A stretch of 64,000 nt of DNA from JANQRX01 sp963663975 (GTDB lineage: Bacteria > Pseudomonadota > Alphaproteobacteria > Rhizobiales > Kaistiaceae): contig CAXXRA010000005.1 in NCBI GenBank assembly GCA_963663975.2, positions 310,001-374,000 of the forward strand, given 5' to 3'. This document shows, one piece after another, positions 1-9,122 of the stretch; within the stretch, counting starts at the first letter, position 1, and the number at the start of each line of letters is the position of its first letter. The notes beneath the pieces were generated by a model. That model saw only the letters and a list, made by a program, of their open reading frames with translations, was not told where the DNA came from and made no database searches. Made by a program: the position numbers and the translations under genes.

Positions 1-44
1 TTCCGACAGTCCCTCTGCCGGCTGCTGATGCCACGGCCTTCGAG

Positions 45-911
45 TTAGCGCGTGACAATCAAAACGGCCCCTGCGACCACAAACAACGCAACCAACGCAT
101 GGCGCGTTCCGAGCCGTTCCCGGTGGAAGAGAAACGCACCAAAGGCCAGCGCCCATAGCGGAGTGGTTGAGGCAAGCGACGCCGCGACCACTACGTCGCC
201 CATGTTAATCGACATATTCAGCGCCAGCATCCCGCCGCCATTGACGACGCCGCTCAACGCAAACCACGTATGGCCACGCTTCGCCCAAGGCTCTTGGGGT
301 ACTTGCTTTGAGACAAGCATCAACACGCCGAGAATCACCGTCGAGGTAGTCGCCATGACCAGCGTGGAAAATAATGGGCTCGGCACCTCGGCCAAACCGA
401 CCTTGGTGATCGGATGGACGATTCCGCGCACAAACGCCGCGCCGAGTGCCAGGCCCAACATCCAGAGCGGCCAGCCACGCGGGATCCCGCGTCGTGCAAG
501 CGCCGAGATCATCAGCCCGCCGACCATCAACAAGAGACCTGTCGCCGGTTGCAGTCCGAATGGCTCGCCAAGGAACACAACCGCGGGCAGCACGGCGAAC
601 AGCGGTGCGGACGATCCGATAGCGGATGTCAACGCCGGCCCCACCAAAGCTACCGCCCCGATCTGCATCCTCGCCGACATCGCCGGAACCATGAGGCCGC
701 AGAGCCCGAACAGCAGCGCCGCCTCAGTCGCCCACCAGCGCCACTCAACGTAGAGCGGTGAGAAGAGCCAGAACACGACCGCCATCGCGCTGACGGCAAC
801 GAACGTGCCGGTGAGGCCATCGGCATCGTCGAGCCCCTTGTTTTGGATATGGACAGCTAGCCCAAATAGAGCACCAGCTGTGAGCGCGAGGAGTGCAGGC
901 GCAAAGCTCAC
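45..911 (-). CDS. EamA/DMT-family membrane transporter
   Basis: This 288-residue inner-membrane protein is almost entirely hydrophobic, with about ten membrane segments arranged as two EamA halves (roughly residues 5-138 and 150-286). The length and duplicated layout are those of drug/metabolite transporters, which usually export small metabolites or amino acids. It is the last gene of a long minus-strand run of catabolic and transport genes, downstream of the M20 hydrolase, so export of a by-product of that pathway is possible. That role is inference; no substrate can be read from the sequence. Confidence 0.85.
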   Translation of the reverse strand: MSFAPALLALTAGALFGLAVHIQNKGLDDADGLTGTFVAVSAMAVVFWLFSPLYVEWRWWATEAALLFGLCGLMVPAMSARMQIGAVALVGPALTSAIGSSAPLFAVLPAVVFLGEPFGLQPATGLLLMVGGLMISALARRGIPRGWPLWMLGLALGAAFVRGIVHPITKVGLAEVPSPLFSTLVMATTSTVILGVLMLVSKQVPQEPWAKRGHTWFALSGVVNGGGMLALNMSINMGDVVVAASLASTTPLWALAFGAFLFHRERLGTRHALVALFVVAGAVLIVTR

Positions 912-1111
912 CGGCTCACCGGAGCGGATGCCGAGCGACGACCAATATTCCCACGATGCTTTTCTGTGACCGTGTGGATGGCTCTAGCATAATGTTCGGG
1001 CAATGGTGGTGGCCGCAAGAATGCAAAAAGAGCCCACGATCCCGGCGGCCGACCCCCGTTGGCGCCTTTTCACGACCGCCGCGGCGAGGGCGTGCTCGCC
1101 CAATACCCTGC

Positions 1112-2281
1112 CTACGGGAAAAGCCGCAGGATGGTAAGCGCCATCGCCTGAGCGCGTGGTACCAGGGTGTCCAACTCGATATACTCTCGTTGGGTATGAC
1201 TGCCGCCACCGACCGGGCCGGTGCCACAGAGCGTCGGTGCGCCGGCGCTCGAAGCAAGGCCCGCGTCCGAGCAACCGCCGGAGGTCTCTGGCCCGACCTT
1301 GAGTCCGACATCACGCGCCGCCGCCTCATAAATCTCGTAGATCTGACGCGAAGCTTCTGTTTGGCGAAGCGGTTCGAATTCGCCGGTGATGGCCAGGCTG
1401 GCGCTTGTCCCGGGGACGTCGATCTCATCGACGATACGATTAATCCGATCAAGCATGCGTTCGCGATCCGGCGTATCCAAATAACGCAGGTCAATCTCGC
1501 CAAAGGCGTCGGGAGCGATCGTGTTGACGGTATGACCTCCGCCCACGCGCCCGACATTCACTGTGATGGCGCGATCGAGGTCAGTGAGCGCATGCAGCGC
1601 CTGGATCTTGCGTGCCGCGGCCTCGATCGCGCTTGCACCGTCGGCGAAACTCGAGCCCGAATGGGCGGCCTTGCCCTCGACGTCGAAGCGCATGAAGACT
1701 CCACCCTTGCGAGCGACAACCACATTGCCGGTGGGTCGGCCCGGTTCGGAATTGAAGACCACGCTAGCGGCCCCCGCCTCGCGCTCGATCAGCCCGCGGG
1801 AGGACGGCGACGCGATCTCCTCGTCGGCGGTGAAGAGGCCGACAAGGGGGGCACGCGCGGCGTTTAGACGGGCCATTGTAACGAGCACTGCGGCATTGAT
1901 GACGAGACCGCCTTTCATGTCACAAACGCCTGGGCCGAAGGCCCGCCCGTTCTCAACCCGGAACGGCCGGCGCTCTGCTTCGCCAGCGGCAAAGACCGTG
2001 TCGCGGTGGCCCATGATCAGGACGGGGCGTTCCGTTCGCCCGTCAGGTGCCGGCACGACAGCGCGCAAGGCATCGCCGAACTCGGCGTTCGGGATGGTCT
2101 CGACCGCGATACCTGCGACTCCGAGAAAATCGGTCAAAATGGCGCCGACCGCGTCGACCCCGGCCTTATCGCGGGTGTGAGAATCGGTGTTCACAAGCCG
2201 CGCAAGGAGGTCGAACATTGTGTCTTCCGCCGCGGCCAGCTCGGCGAGCACAGTGGCTTCAATCGAGTCTTGGGTCGCCAT
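1112..2281 (-). CDS. M20-family metallohydrolase (carboxypeptidase G2/ArgE-like)
   Basis: At 389 residues this is a full-length M20 amidohydrolase. The di-zinc site is visible: GHRDTVF (H92, D94), GPGVCDMKGG (D121 bridging), TADEE (E154/E155), NSEPG (E179) and a C-terminal GGGSHTQRE histidine. A lid/dimerisation domain lies between about residues 190 and 300. M20 enzymes cut amide bonds of N-acyl amino acids, small peptides or glutamate conjugates in the cytoplasm. It sits in a cluster with two M24 hydrolases, an ABC importer and a flavin monooxygenase, so it probably releases an amino acid or amine from an imported compound. The exact substrate is unknown. Confidence 0.88.
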   Translation of the reverse strand: MATQDSIEATVLAELAAAEDTMFDLLARLVNTDSHTRDKAGVDAVGAILTDFLGVAGIAVETIPNAEFGDALRAVVPAPDGRTERPVLIMGHRDTVFAAGEAERRPFRVENGRAFGPGVCDMKGGLVINAAVLVTMARLNAARAPLVGLFTADEEIASPSSRGLIEREAGAASVVFNSEPGRPTGNVVVARKGGVFMRFDVEGKAAHSGSSFADGASAIEAAARKIQALHALTDLDRAITVNVGRVGGGHTVNTIAPDAFGEIDLRYLDTPDRERMLDRINRIVDEIDVPGTSASLAITGEFEPLRQTEASRQIYEIYEAAARDVGLKVGPETSGGCSDAGLASSAGAPTLCGTGPVGGGSHTQREYIELDTLVPRAQAMALTILRLFP

Positions 2282-2302
2282 CGGAAATCGCGCTGTCGCT
2301 CC

Positions 2303-2584
2303 TCACCCTTCGATCATCAGCGCGCGTGAGCGCGCGGCGGCTTGGCGTATGGCGTTCAGAGGGCGAACGTCATCGGCCTCGTACCAGCGCCTGAGCGCGT
2401 TGGCGTCGGCAAATTCGATCACCACCATCCGCGTCCCCTCGCTCATGCCCTCGAGCGGCTCGGTGACGGCGCGGGCAAGGATCCTGCCGCCATATTTCTC
2501 GATCGTTGGCGGTACGCGGCGGCGGTAGTCCTCATACGCCTCGGGATCGGTCACGGTCACCTCGCAGATGAAATAGGCGGGCAT
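2303..2584 (-). CDS. DUF1330 family protein (dimeric alpha/beta barrel)
   Basis: This 93-residue protein opens with MPAYFICEVTVTDPEAYEDY and continues with the ferredoxin-like pattern of DUF1330, including the typical VVIEF strand and the segment leading to ALRRWYEADD. Members are small cytoplasmic proteins related to monooxygenase-like ABM folds; no general reaction is established. It lies 21 bases upstream of the M20 gene and just downstream of the GntR regulator, so it is part of the catabolic run. A second DUF1330 gene is at 26843-27142. Confidence 0.85.
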   Translation of the reverse strand: MPAYFICEVTVTDPEAYEDYRRRVPPTIEKYGGRILARAVTEPLEGMSEGTRMVVIEFADANALRRWYEADDVRPLNAIRQAAARSRALMIEG

Positions 2585-2608
2585 GGATGTCTCTTCGTTT
2601 CAGGATTA

Positions 2609-3355
2609 TCAGCGGCGCTCTGTCGGCTCGCGGCTCAACCGGTCCATCTCGCGCTCGACGGCGCTGTCGACCTCGTCGAGATCGACCGAAGTTCGCAGCA
2701 TATCGCGAATCGCCGACGTTACCGCCACCCGCACGTCGCCGATGTGGCGTCGCATCGCCGCCTCCGCGCGATCGGCATCCCGGGCACGCAAGGCATCGAG
2801 GATCTCGAGGTGTTGCTCAAACTGGGTGCGGGCGGCGTCCGGGCCGTAGAACGGCAGCACCTCTTCCTGAATCGCGTATTCGTAAAACTCGCTGATGATT
2901 TTGATTAACCGGTTTGAATGCGATGCCTTGGCGATCGAGCTGTGGAAGATGTTGTTCAATGCGGCGCGCTCGGCAACTGAGGTCGAATCCACCGCCGCCA
3001 GCGATGCCTGGCACATCTGCTCCAGTTCGCTGAATTCTTCGCTAGTCGCCTGTTCGGCCGCGAGGCGCGCGGCGAAGCCCTCGAGCACCTGGCGGATCGC
3101 AAAGATTTCATGGATCTCGCCCATCATGTCCGCCACCACTTTCACGCCACCTCCGGCTTCCTTGACCAGCCCCTGGGCGAGCAAGCGCGAGATCGCCTCG
3201 CGCACGGGCGTGCGGCTGACGCCAAGGCTTTCAGCGACATGGGTCTCGTTCAGTCTTGCGCCCGGGCCAAGCTTGCCGCGCAGAATCGCCTTGCGTAGCT
3301 GATCCACGATCTGCGGTACGAGAGTGCTTCTGGATGGGATCTTCGTGAACGTCAT
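2609..3355 (-). CDS. GntR-family transcriptional regulator, FCD (FadR) subfamily
   Basis: The 248 residues form a winged helix near the N-terminus (about residues 8-75, with ESLGVSRTPVREAISRL as the recognition segment) followed by an all-helical FCD ligand-binding domain (about 90-225). FCD regulators sense small organic acids or amines and usually repress the catabolic operon they sit in. The gene is embedded in the minus-strand cluster, between the first M24 hydrolase and DUF1330. A likely operator is the near-palindrome at 11631-11648 upstream of the monooxygenase gene. That pairing is inference from the GTATAC core known for several FCD regulators. Confidence 0.9.
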   Translation of the reverse strand: MTFTKIPSRSTLVPQIVDQLRKAILRGKLGPGARLNETHVAESLGVSRTPVREAISRLLAQGLVKEAGGGVKVVADMMGEIHEIFAIRQVLEGFAARLAAEQATSEEFSELEQMCQASLAAVDSTSVAERAALNNIFHSSIAKASHSNRLIKIISEFYEYAIQEEVLPFYGPDAARTQFEQHLEILDALRARDADRAEAAMRRHIGDVRVAVTSAIRDMLRTSVDLDEVDSAVEREMDRLSREPTERR

Positions 3356-3388
3356 TCAGTTTCCTGGTTTCTCTCTATTGCGTTGGGT

Positions 3389-4549
3389 TCAGCGAACGAA
3401 AAGACGCCGCTCGGTCCCGGTCAGCCGCTCAGCGCCTTCATCGGTCACAAGTATGGTATCGCTGAAGGCTAGTCCCTGAGCGTAGGTGTACATATGGAAT
3501 ACCATGTTGCTCTCGAGCAACCAATCTGAGTTCGCCAGGAAGGCGCGGGTGAAGTCGCTCGTCACCGGCAACCCGATATAGCCAAGCGTGTAGCCGGTGT
3601 AATTGTCGTAGTACTCCCGCAATCCTGCGGCTACCACGCCCTCGCGCAGGATCCGATCGATGTCGCCGGCGCGTGCACCGGGGCGCATGGCGTCAAACTG
3701 GCGGTCCTGGAGTACGATCAATGTGTTGGCCACATGCGTGAGATCGGGTTCGGGCTCACCGATCACGGTCGAGCGCATGATCCGGGCGCCATAGCCGCGG
3801 TAAAGCGGGATCGATTCGATGCGCAGGATGTCGCCGGGCGCCAGCCGGTGATCGCCGAGCCGGCCATGCAGCGAACCCGACCGCTTGCCCCCGGCGAGTA
3901 GCAGATTACGGCCATTGTCGGCCCCGGCCTTGAGCGCCGTAGCATAAAAGGCGGCAGCGCATTCACGCTCGCTGACCCCGGCGGCGGCTGTTTCTACAGC
4001 GGCCATCAGCGCCACATCGGCGATCTCACCGGCGCGCCTAAGACACGCGATCTCCTCGCCCGATTTGAGGAGGCGGATCTCCCAGATCACACGCGAGAAG
4101 TCGAGAAACCGGACCTTCGGCAGCGCCGTCTCGATCGCCCTGAACCGGTTGACAGGCAGGAAATTGGAATCGAACTCAACCGCCAGCGCGGCCTCCGCCA
4201 GGCCGCGTTCGCGACAGGTGCGGGCAAGTACCGTGACCGAGTCTTCATCATCGGCGAAAACCACTGCGTCCCGGACCCAGGATTGCTCCTCGAACATGGG
4301 CTGATCGAGCGCGCGGACGATTGCAACGGGATCGCCCTCGAGCGGCAGGATCGCCGGCTGATAGATCGCCGCTGGCGGCACGTAGCCGAAAAGGTAGGCC
4401 ATATGTTCGACGCAATCGACGAGCAGCGCCTCGACGCCAAGCGTTGCCATGCGCTCGCGCACAAGTCCGACGCGTCGGGCATACTCGCTCGCCGTGAATC
4501 CGGCCGTGTGCGTCGCTACGCCGGCGGTCGCTGTTGCGGCCTCGTTCAA
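3389..4549 (-). CDS. M24-fold (creatinase/Xaa-Pro peptidase-like) protein lacking metal ligands
   Basis: This 386-residue protein has the two-domain creatinase/prolidase architecture (N-terminal domain to about 170, then the pita-bread domain). The usual metal ligands are replaced. The IDF and D-x-T-R-T aspartates appear as IESIPLYRGYGARIMRS, the TGHG histidine motif as GYTLGYIGLP, and the EPG glutamate region as VFHMYTYAQG. Metal-free members such as creatinase and ectoine hydrolase cut C-N bonds without dipeptidase activity, so a hydrolase of a small nitrogenous compound is likelier than a peptidase. It lies 10 bases downstream of a canonical M24 paralogue at 4560-5672, suggesting consecutive steps or a hetero-oligomer. 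Confidence 0.8.
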   Translation of the reverse strand: MNEAATATAGVATHTAGFTASEYARRVGLVRERMATLGVEALLVDCVEHMAYLFGYVPPAAIYQPAILPLEGDPVAIVRALDQPMFEEQSWVRDAVVFADDEDSVTVLARTCRERGLAEAALAVEFDSNFLPVNRFRAIETALPKVRFLDFSRVIWEIRLLKSGEEIACLRRAGEIADVALMAAVETAAAGVSERECAAAFYATALKAGADNGRNLLLAGGKRSGSLHGRLGDHRLAPGDILRIESIPLYRGYGARIMRSTVIGEPEPDLTHVANTLIVLQDRQFDAMRPGARAGDIDRILREGVVAAGLREYYDNYTGYTLGYIGLPVTSDFTRAFLANSDWLLESNMVFHMYTYAQGLAFSDTILVTDEGAERLTGTERRLFVR

Positions 4550-4559
4550 AACGTCCTCC

Positions 4560-5672
4560 TCAGCTCATCTGGACGAGCGCGCGGCTCGCTTCCGTGAACG
4601 ATCGGCCGCCGGTTTCGGTGACCAGCACGATGCTTTCGATACGCACCCCCCACAGGTCGGGCACGTAAATCCCAGGCTCGACGGAGAAAACCATGCCGGG
4701 TGCGAGTGCAGTCTCGTTGCCGGCAACGATGTAGGGATTCTCGTGAGCGTCAATACCGAGGCCGTGGCCGGTGCGGTGGATGAAACGATCGCCATGCCCG
4801 GCGGCGGCAATCACATCGCGCGCGGCGCTATCGATTGCCGCGGCTGCGACGCCTGGCCGGATCGCTGCCATCGCGGCGTCGTGGGCACGGCTGACCACAT
4901 CGTAAATCGTCACGAATTCAGGGGCCGGCTCGCCCGCGACCGGGGTCCGACAGGTGTCCATGTAGTATCCGTCGCGGACCGCCGCGAAGTCGATCACCAC
5001 AGGATCGCCCGGTTCGATCGGCCGCGCGGAGCCATGGTGCAGGGGCGAGGCCCCGTTTGGACCGCCGCCGACGTCACACCACGCGACTGCTTCGAAGCCG
5101 TGGTCCAGAAGAAGCGCCGTAATCCGCTGGGCGATCTCATTCTCCGTCGCGCCGACGAGCGGTCCGCTCGCCCAGAAGGCCTCCCAGACGGTGTCGAACC
5201 GCTGCCCCAGATCATCCAGCAAAGCGACCTCGCCAGCGTCCTTGCACAGCCGGAGCGGTTGGATCAGCGGCCCGGCGTCGGTAAAAGAAGCGGCGGTGAG
5301 CCGGTTCTGAAGGGCGAGAAGAAAGGACGCGTGAAGGTGTTCGTTGACGGCGATCCGCCGCGCTGACGCCTGCTCAGCGATCGCCGATACGATCTGGATC
5401 GGATCCTCCGTCTCATCCCAGATCTTGCGCTCGGCATCCAACGGCAGTCCCTCAACCAGCGGCACTTGCAGCCGCGGCACCACCACGATCGGGCGCCCCG
5501 ATGCCGGCACCAGAAGGGCGTTGAAACGCTCGGTCACCGGCAGCTTCCGGCCGAGCAGGTAAATCATGTCGGACGACGGGCCGATCACCAGGAAATCGAC
5601 CCCGGCGGTCGCCATGGCGTCGCGCGCCGCTGCAAGCCGCGCCTCTGCCGCATCACTCACCGGCCGCGTCAT
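4560..5672 (-). CDS. M24-family metallopeptidase (Xaa-Pro aminopeptidase-like)
   Basis: This 370-residue protein has the complete M24 metal set: D228 in VVIDFA, D239 in MDTCRT, H303 in TGHGLGIDAHE, E332 in SVEPGIY and E346 in GVRIES. It should therefore bind two divalent metals and hydrolyse an X-Pro-like or related amide bond in the cytoplasm. The start codon overlaps the stop of the flavin reductase gene by four bases (ATGA), which implies translational coupling. It is paired with the ligand-poor paralogue just downstream. The substrate is presumably the compound brought in by the ABC importer encoded upstream, but that is inference. Confidence 0.87.
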   Translation of the reverse strand: MTRPVSDAAEARLAAARDAMATAGVDFLVIGPSSDMIYLLGRKLPVTERFNALLVPASGRPIVVVPRLQVPLVEGLPLDAERKIWDETEDPIQIVSAIAEQASARRIAVNEHLHASFLLALQNRLTAASFTDAGPLIQPLRLCKDAGEVALLDDLGQRFDTVWEAFWASGPLVGATENEIAQRITALLLDHGFEAVAWCDVGGGPNGASPLHHGSARPIEPGDPVVIDFAAVRDGYYMDTCRTPVAGEPAPEFVTIYDVVSRAHDAAMAAIRPGVAAAAIDSAARDVIAAAGHGDRFIHRTGHGLGIDAHENPYIVAGNETALAPGMVFSVEPGIYVPDLWGVRIESIVLVTETGGRSFTEASRALVQMS

Positions 5673-6196
5673 TCCCCCTGATCCCGGTGCCAGGCGCCAT
5701 ACTCGCGCTGGAAGAACATTAGCGGATTGCCGTCAGCCGCTTCGCCTGCCGCAACGTCGCCAATGACGATCACGTGGTCGCCGGCCTCGATCAGTTTGTG
5801 GACCGTGCATTCGGCATAGGCGAGCGCATCCTCGATCACCGGTAGTCCCCACGGGCTCTTCAGGATTGGTACGCCTGCGAACTTGTCGGGATCCAGTGAT
5901 GCGAAGCGCTCTGCGATCCAGCGTTGCTCGCGACTGAGAAAGCTGACAGCGAATCCGCGGTGCGTCTGTATCGCCTGGGTTGTGAACTTGTCGCGGCCAA
6001 GACAGACCAGAAGCTGCGGCGGCTCCAACGAAACGGAGCTGACAGCATTGGCGGTCAACCCGATCGGCTCGCCTTCCGGTCCGCGTGTTGAAATCACCGT
6101 CACCCCCGTCGGGAACGAACTCATGATGCGCCGGAAAGTATCGGATGCAACGCGCTTGACCTTGGTCAGCTTGGTCATCGGTTCTTGAACGGTCAT
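5669..6196 (-). CDS. Flavin reductase-like FMN-binding protein
   Basis: From the ATG at 6196, preceded by an AGGAG ribosome site, this is a 175-residue flavin reductase domain protein. The family pattern is clear: FPTGVTVIS, GLTANAVSSVSLEPPQLLVCL near the flavin, and GDHVIVIGDV towards the end. Such proteins use NAD(P)H to make reduced FMN or FAD and pass it to a separate oxygenase. The operon also encodes an acyl-CoA-dehydrogenase-fold monooxygenase (10269-11531), so the two probably form a two-component system. An upstream in-frame extension to 6295 lacks family similarity and was not used. Confidence 0.88.
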   Translation of the reverse strand: MTVQEPMTKLTKVKRVASDTFRRIMSSFPTGVTVISTRGPEGEPIGLTANAVSSVSLEPPQLLVCLGRDKFTTQAIQTHRGFAVSFLSREQRWIAERFASLDPDKFAGVPILKSPWGLPVIEDALAYAECTVHKLIEAGDHVIVIGDVAAGEAADGNPLMFFQREYGAWHRDQGE

Positions 6197-6212
6197 GCCT
6201 CTCCTTTGTGTT

Positions 6213-7037
6213 TCAGCCGCTGCGCGCAAGCCCTGAGCGCGGCCGGATGCGCTGCAACAGCGAGGCCAGGCCCAGAACGAGCAGCGCCAAAACAATCAAA
6301 AACGTGCTGACAGCTGCGATGGTCGGCTCGATTTCCAGGATCACGCTGTTCCAGATCCTGACAGCAAGGGTTTGGGCGTCCGGACCGCCAAGAAAGAGCG
6401 GGATCATCAACTCGTCGAACGATGTCAGGAAAGCGAACAGGCCGCCGGAGACGACGCCCGGCGCGATGACCGGCAAGGTCACGCGGCGAAACGCTGTGAG
6501 CGGCCCGGCTCCGAGGCTGATCGCCGCCTGCTCCAAACGGATGTCAAACGCCTGCAAGGTTGCAGTCACGATAATCACCACTACCGGCAAGACGACGACG
6601 GTGTGACCGATCGCGATCGCGATCACCGTGCCGGTCAGACCGAGGCTGGCAAACAGGAAGAAGATCGCGATAGCGCTGACGATGAGGGGGACGATCATTG
6701 GCGCCAGGATCACGGCGTAGACGACCATCTTTCCACGGAACTCGGTACGCACCAGCGGAAACGCCGCGAGCACGCCAAGCACCATGCTCGCGATCGACGA
6801 GATCACCGCCACCTGCAGGCTGACCCACACCGAATCCAACCATTGGGAGCTTGAGAAGAAGCGCTCGTACCATTGCAGTGAAAGGCCGGGCGGCGGAAAG
6901 GTCAGGTACTGGGCGGAGGAAAACGATACCGGGACGATCACAAAGAGGGGGCCGATCAGGAATGCCAGCCCGGACCATGCGGCGATCCGGACCGGGACAT
7001 TACCAACGGTGAGGCGTGATCGCTCGCGATCCATCAT
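6213..7037 (-). CDS. ABC transporter permease (PotC-like)
   Basis: This 274-residue permease has about six membrane helices. Its EAA-type loop, AISLGAGPLTAFRRVTLPVI, is where the ATPase docks. It resembles the second permease of spermidine/putrescine-type (PotABCD) importers. It lies 5 bases downstream of its partner permease and upstream of the flavin reductase, so the four transport genes (6213-10223) form one unit. The imported compound is likely a polyamine, opine or other small amine, which would fit the amidohydrolases in the same run. Confidence 0.9.
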   Translation of the reverse strand: MMDRERSRLTVGNVPVRIAAWSGLAFLIGPLFVIVPVSFSSAQYLTFPPPGLSLQWYERFFSSSQWLDSVWVSLQVAVISSIASMVLGVLAAFPLVRTEFRGKMVVYAVILAPMIVPLIVSAIAIFFLFASLGLTGTVIAIAIGHTVVVLPVVVIIVTATLQAFDIRLEQAAISLGAGPLTAFRRVTLPVIAPGVVSGGLFAFLTSFDELMIPLFLGGPDAQTLAVRIWNSVILEIEPTIAAVSTFLIVLALLVLGLASLLQRIRPRSGLARSG

Positions 7038-7042
7038 CGGCC

Positions 7043-7933
7043 TCAGAACTTGCTCGCAAGGAGTTGGCGAAGCCCGACAAAGCGGGCGTAGAGGCCGAAC
7101 AAAACCAAAGTGATCGCCAACAGGATGACGGCCATTGCCGAGGCGAAACCCCAGTTCAGGAGGATGTCCACCTGGTAGGCGATAATGGTTGCGAGCATCT
7201 GATCACGGTCGCCGCCCATCAACCGGGGCACGATGTAGAATCCGGCCGACAGGATGAACACCAGAAGCGAACCGCCAGCGACGCCGGGCAGGCTGAGCGG
7301 GAAATAGACGCGCCGAAAAGACTGCCAGGCAGTGGCGCCAAGGCTGTGTGCCACCGCGGTCAGACTCTGATCAATCGTCTTCATGATACTGAACAGGGTG
7401 AGCACCATGTAGGGCAGCATGGTGTAGACCATGCCGATCAGAAGACCGGTGCGGTTGTAAATCAGCTTGGGGGTGCCAAGACCCACAGCCTCGATGGAGG
7501 CGACCAGGACACCTTTCGGACTCAGGATCACCATCCAGGCATAAGTCCTGACGAGCATGCTGGTGAAGAATGGCAGAAGGATAAAAACCAGCATCACCCG
7601 CATCACCATCGGGGAGGCGTTCGCCATGACGAACGCGATCGGATACCCGATTGCGAGGCAGAGCAGCGTTACCGAGAGCGCGATCTGGAATGTAATCACG
7701 AGGACGCGGATATAGATGGTGCGGGTTGCGAATGCCTCGTAATGGGCGATCGTCAAGCCCTCGGGCCCTTCGAAGGAGCGGCCGAACATGTCGAAGAGCG
7801 GGTAGGCAAAAAACACGGCGAGGAAGATCAGCGCCGGCGCAAGCAGGAGAAGCGAGCGGCGGGTGGCGCGCTTCTCGGCCGCATCGGCCGGCACCATCGC
7901 AAGTGCGGACGATTGGGCTTCAGCCAACGTCAT
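7043..7933 (-). CDS. ABC transporter permease (PotB-like)
   Basis: Taking the ATG at 7933 gives about 296 residues beginning MTLAEAQSS, with a short cytoplasmic tail and then six membrane segments. The coupling loop AHSLGATAWQSFRRVYFPLS is the EAA motif. The start overlaps the end of the ATPase gene by 14 bases, which supports this start over an upstream in-frame codon at 8008. It pairs with the permease at 6213-7037 to form the membrane channel of a polyamine-type importer. Confidence 0.88.
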   Translation of the reverse strand: MTLAEAQSSALAMVPADAAEKRATRRSLLLLAPALIFLAVFFAYPLFDMFGRSFEGPEGLTIAHYEAFATRTIYIRVLVITFQIALSVTLLCLAIGYPIAFVMANASPMVMRVMLVFILLPFFTSMLVRTYAWMVILSPKGVLVASIEAVGLGTPKLIYNRTGLLIGMVYTMLPYMVLTLFSIMKTIDQSLTAVAHSLGATAWQSFRRVYFPLSLPGVAGGSLLVFILSAGFYIVPRLMGGDRDQMLATIIAYQVDILLNWGFASAMAVILLAITLVLFGLYARFVGLRQLLASKF

Positions 7934-9119
7934 CGCGCCCGTCCAGAAGCCGGGTCTCCGTGACCGGCCAGACCACGTGCACGGCATCTCCTTCCGCGAA
8001 ACGCGCACTGTCGCTGCGGGCCCGCTCCCTCACCACCAGCGTCTGGGCAAGCCGGGGCCGAGCCTCGCCGACGATCACATGATACTTGATCGCCTCGCCC
8101 AGATAGGTGATCTCGGTAACCCGGCCGGGAAGGGCGTTTTCATCGTCGCCAGTCGGCCGCCCGGTCGCGAGCCAGAGCTGCTCCGGTCGCATCGACGCGA
8201 CCGCGGCGGCACCGACCTCGAAACGGTGGGCGCACACTCCGCGGATGGTACGTCCGGCGGGATGTTCGATGGTTGCAAACTCGGCTGTCGTAGCGGTAAC
8301 CACGCCGGTGACGAAGTTGGCCTCGCCGATGAAGTCGGCCACGAACGCAGTCTCCGGCCGCTCATACAAATCCTCCGGCGTCCCAACCTGATCGATCATG
8401 CCATCGCGCATCACCACGATCTTGTCGGACATGGTGAGGGCCTCTTCCTGGTCGTGGGTGACGTAAATCACGGTCACGTTCAGGCGGCGTTGGAGATGTT
8501 TTAGTTCAAGCTGCAGCGACGCTCTGAGCTTCTTGTCGAGTGCGCCGAGCGGCTCATCCATCAGGAGTACCGTTGGTTCGAAGACCAGCGCCCGCGCCAG
8601 TGCGACGCGTTGCTGCTGTCCGCCGGAGAGCTGATACGGCAACCGTTTCTCAAACCCGGTGAGTTCGACGATCTTAAGCATCCGGGCGACCAGTTCCCGG
8701 ACCTCTGCGCCCGGCACGTGACGCATGGCGAGTGGGAACGCCACGTTGTCGAACACCGACATGTGGGGGAAAAGCGCATAATTCTGGAACACGACACCAA
8801 GACCACGCCGTTGCGGCGGCAACCGGGTCACGTCACTTCCGTTGATCAATATTCGCCCGCGAGTCGGCTGGACGAAGCCGGCGATCATCATCAACGTCGT
8901 TGTCTTGCCGGAACCACTCGGTCCGAGAAGCGTGCAGAACTCGCCGCCTTCGACCGGCAAGTTGAAATCCCGGACCGCGACGACTTCGCTGTAGGTCTTC
9001 GACAGCGACTCAAGCGCAATCACCGCGCCACCACGGGCCGGTTCGTTCCGGTCCGTGGCGGGTAGCGATACGTTGGTCGCCGGCGCTTCGGCTGTCAGCA
9101 TCGGCTTCAGAAATGCCAC
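7920..9119 (-). CDS. ABC transporter ATP-binding protein (PotA-like)
   Basis: This 399-residue ATPase shows Walker A GPSGSGKTT (about 66-74), the signature LSGGQQQRVALARAL, Walker B LLMDEPLGALDKK, the switch histidine in YVTHDQEEA, and a C-terminal TOBE-type domain (after about 270) typical of PotA/MalK-type importers. It energises uptake through the two permeases encoded next. The start lies 3 bases beyond the stop of the binding protein gene. The first 30 residues, before VIALESLSKTY, are a variable leader and a later start cannot be excluded. Confidence 0.92.
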   Translation of the reverse strand: MAFLKPMLTAEAPATNVSLPATDRNEPARGGAVIALESLSKTYSEVVAVRDFNLPVEGGEFCTLLGPSGSGKTTTLMMIAGFVQPTRGRILINGSDVTRLPPQRRGLGVVFQNYALFPHMSVFDNVAFPLAMRHVPGAEVRELVARMLKIVELTGFEKRLPYQLSGGQQQRVALARALVFEPTVLLMDEPLGALDKKLRASLQLELKHLQRRLNVTVIYVTHDQEEALTMSDKIVVMRDGMIDQVGTPEDLYERPETAFVADFIGEANFVTGVVTATTAEFATIEHPAGRTIRGVCAHRFEVGAAAVASMRPEQLWLATGRPTGDDENALPGRVTEITYLGEAIKYHVIVGEARPRLAQTLVVRERARSDSARFAEGDAVHVVWPVTETRLLDGRDDVG

Positions 9120-9122
9120 ATC

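Noticed and set aside
893..1867. 324-codon plus-strand frame opposite the M20 gene
   Set aside because: It is antisense to a well-supported M20 hydrolase, Arg-rich, and has no family features; an effect of high GC content.
3389..5672. Ectoine degradation genes (doeA-like)
   Set aside because: The degenerate M24 protein could resemble ectoine hydrolase, but no doeB, doeC, doeD or ectoine transporter genes are present and the importer is of the polyamine type.
7016..7963. 315-codon plus-strand frame rich in His, Asp and Gln
   Set aside because: It is the complement of the PotB-like permease; the composition is what antisense of a membrane protein produces.
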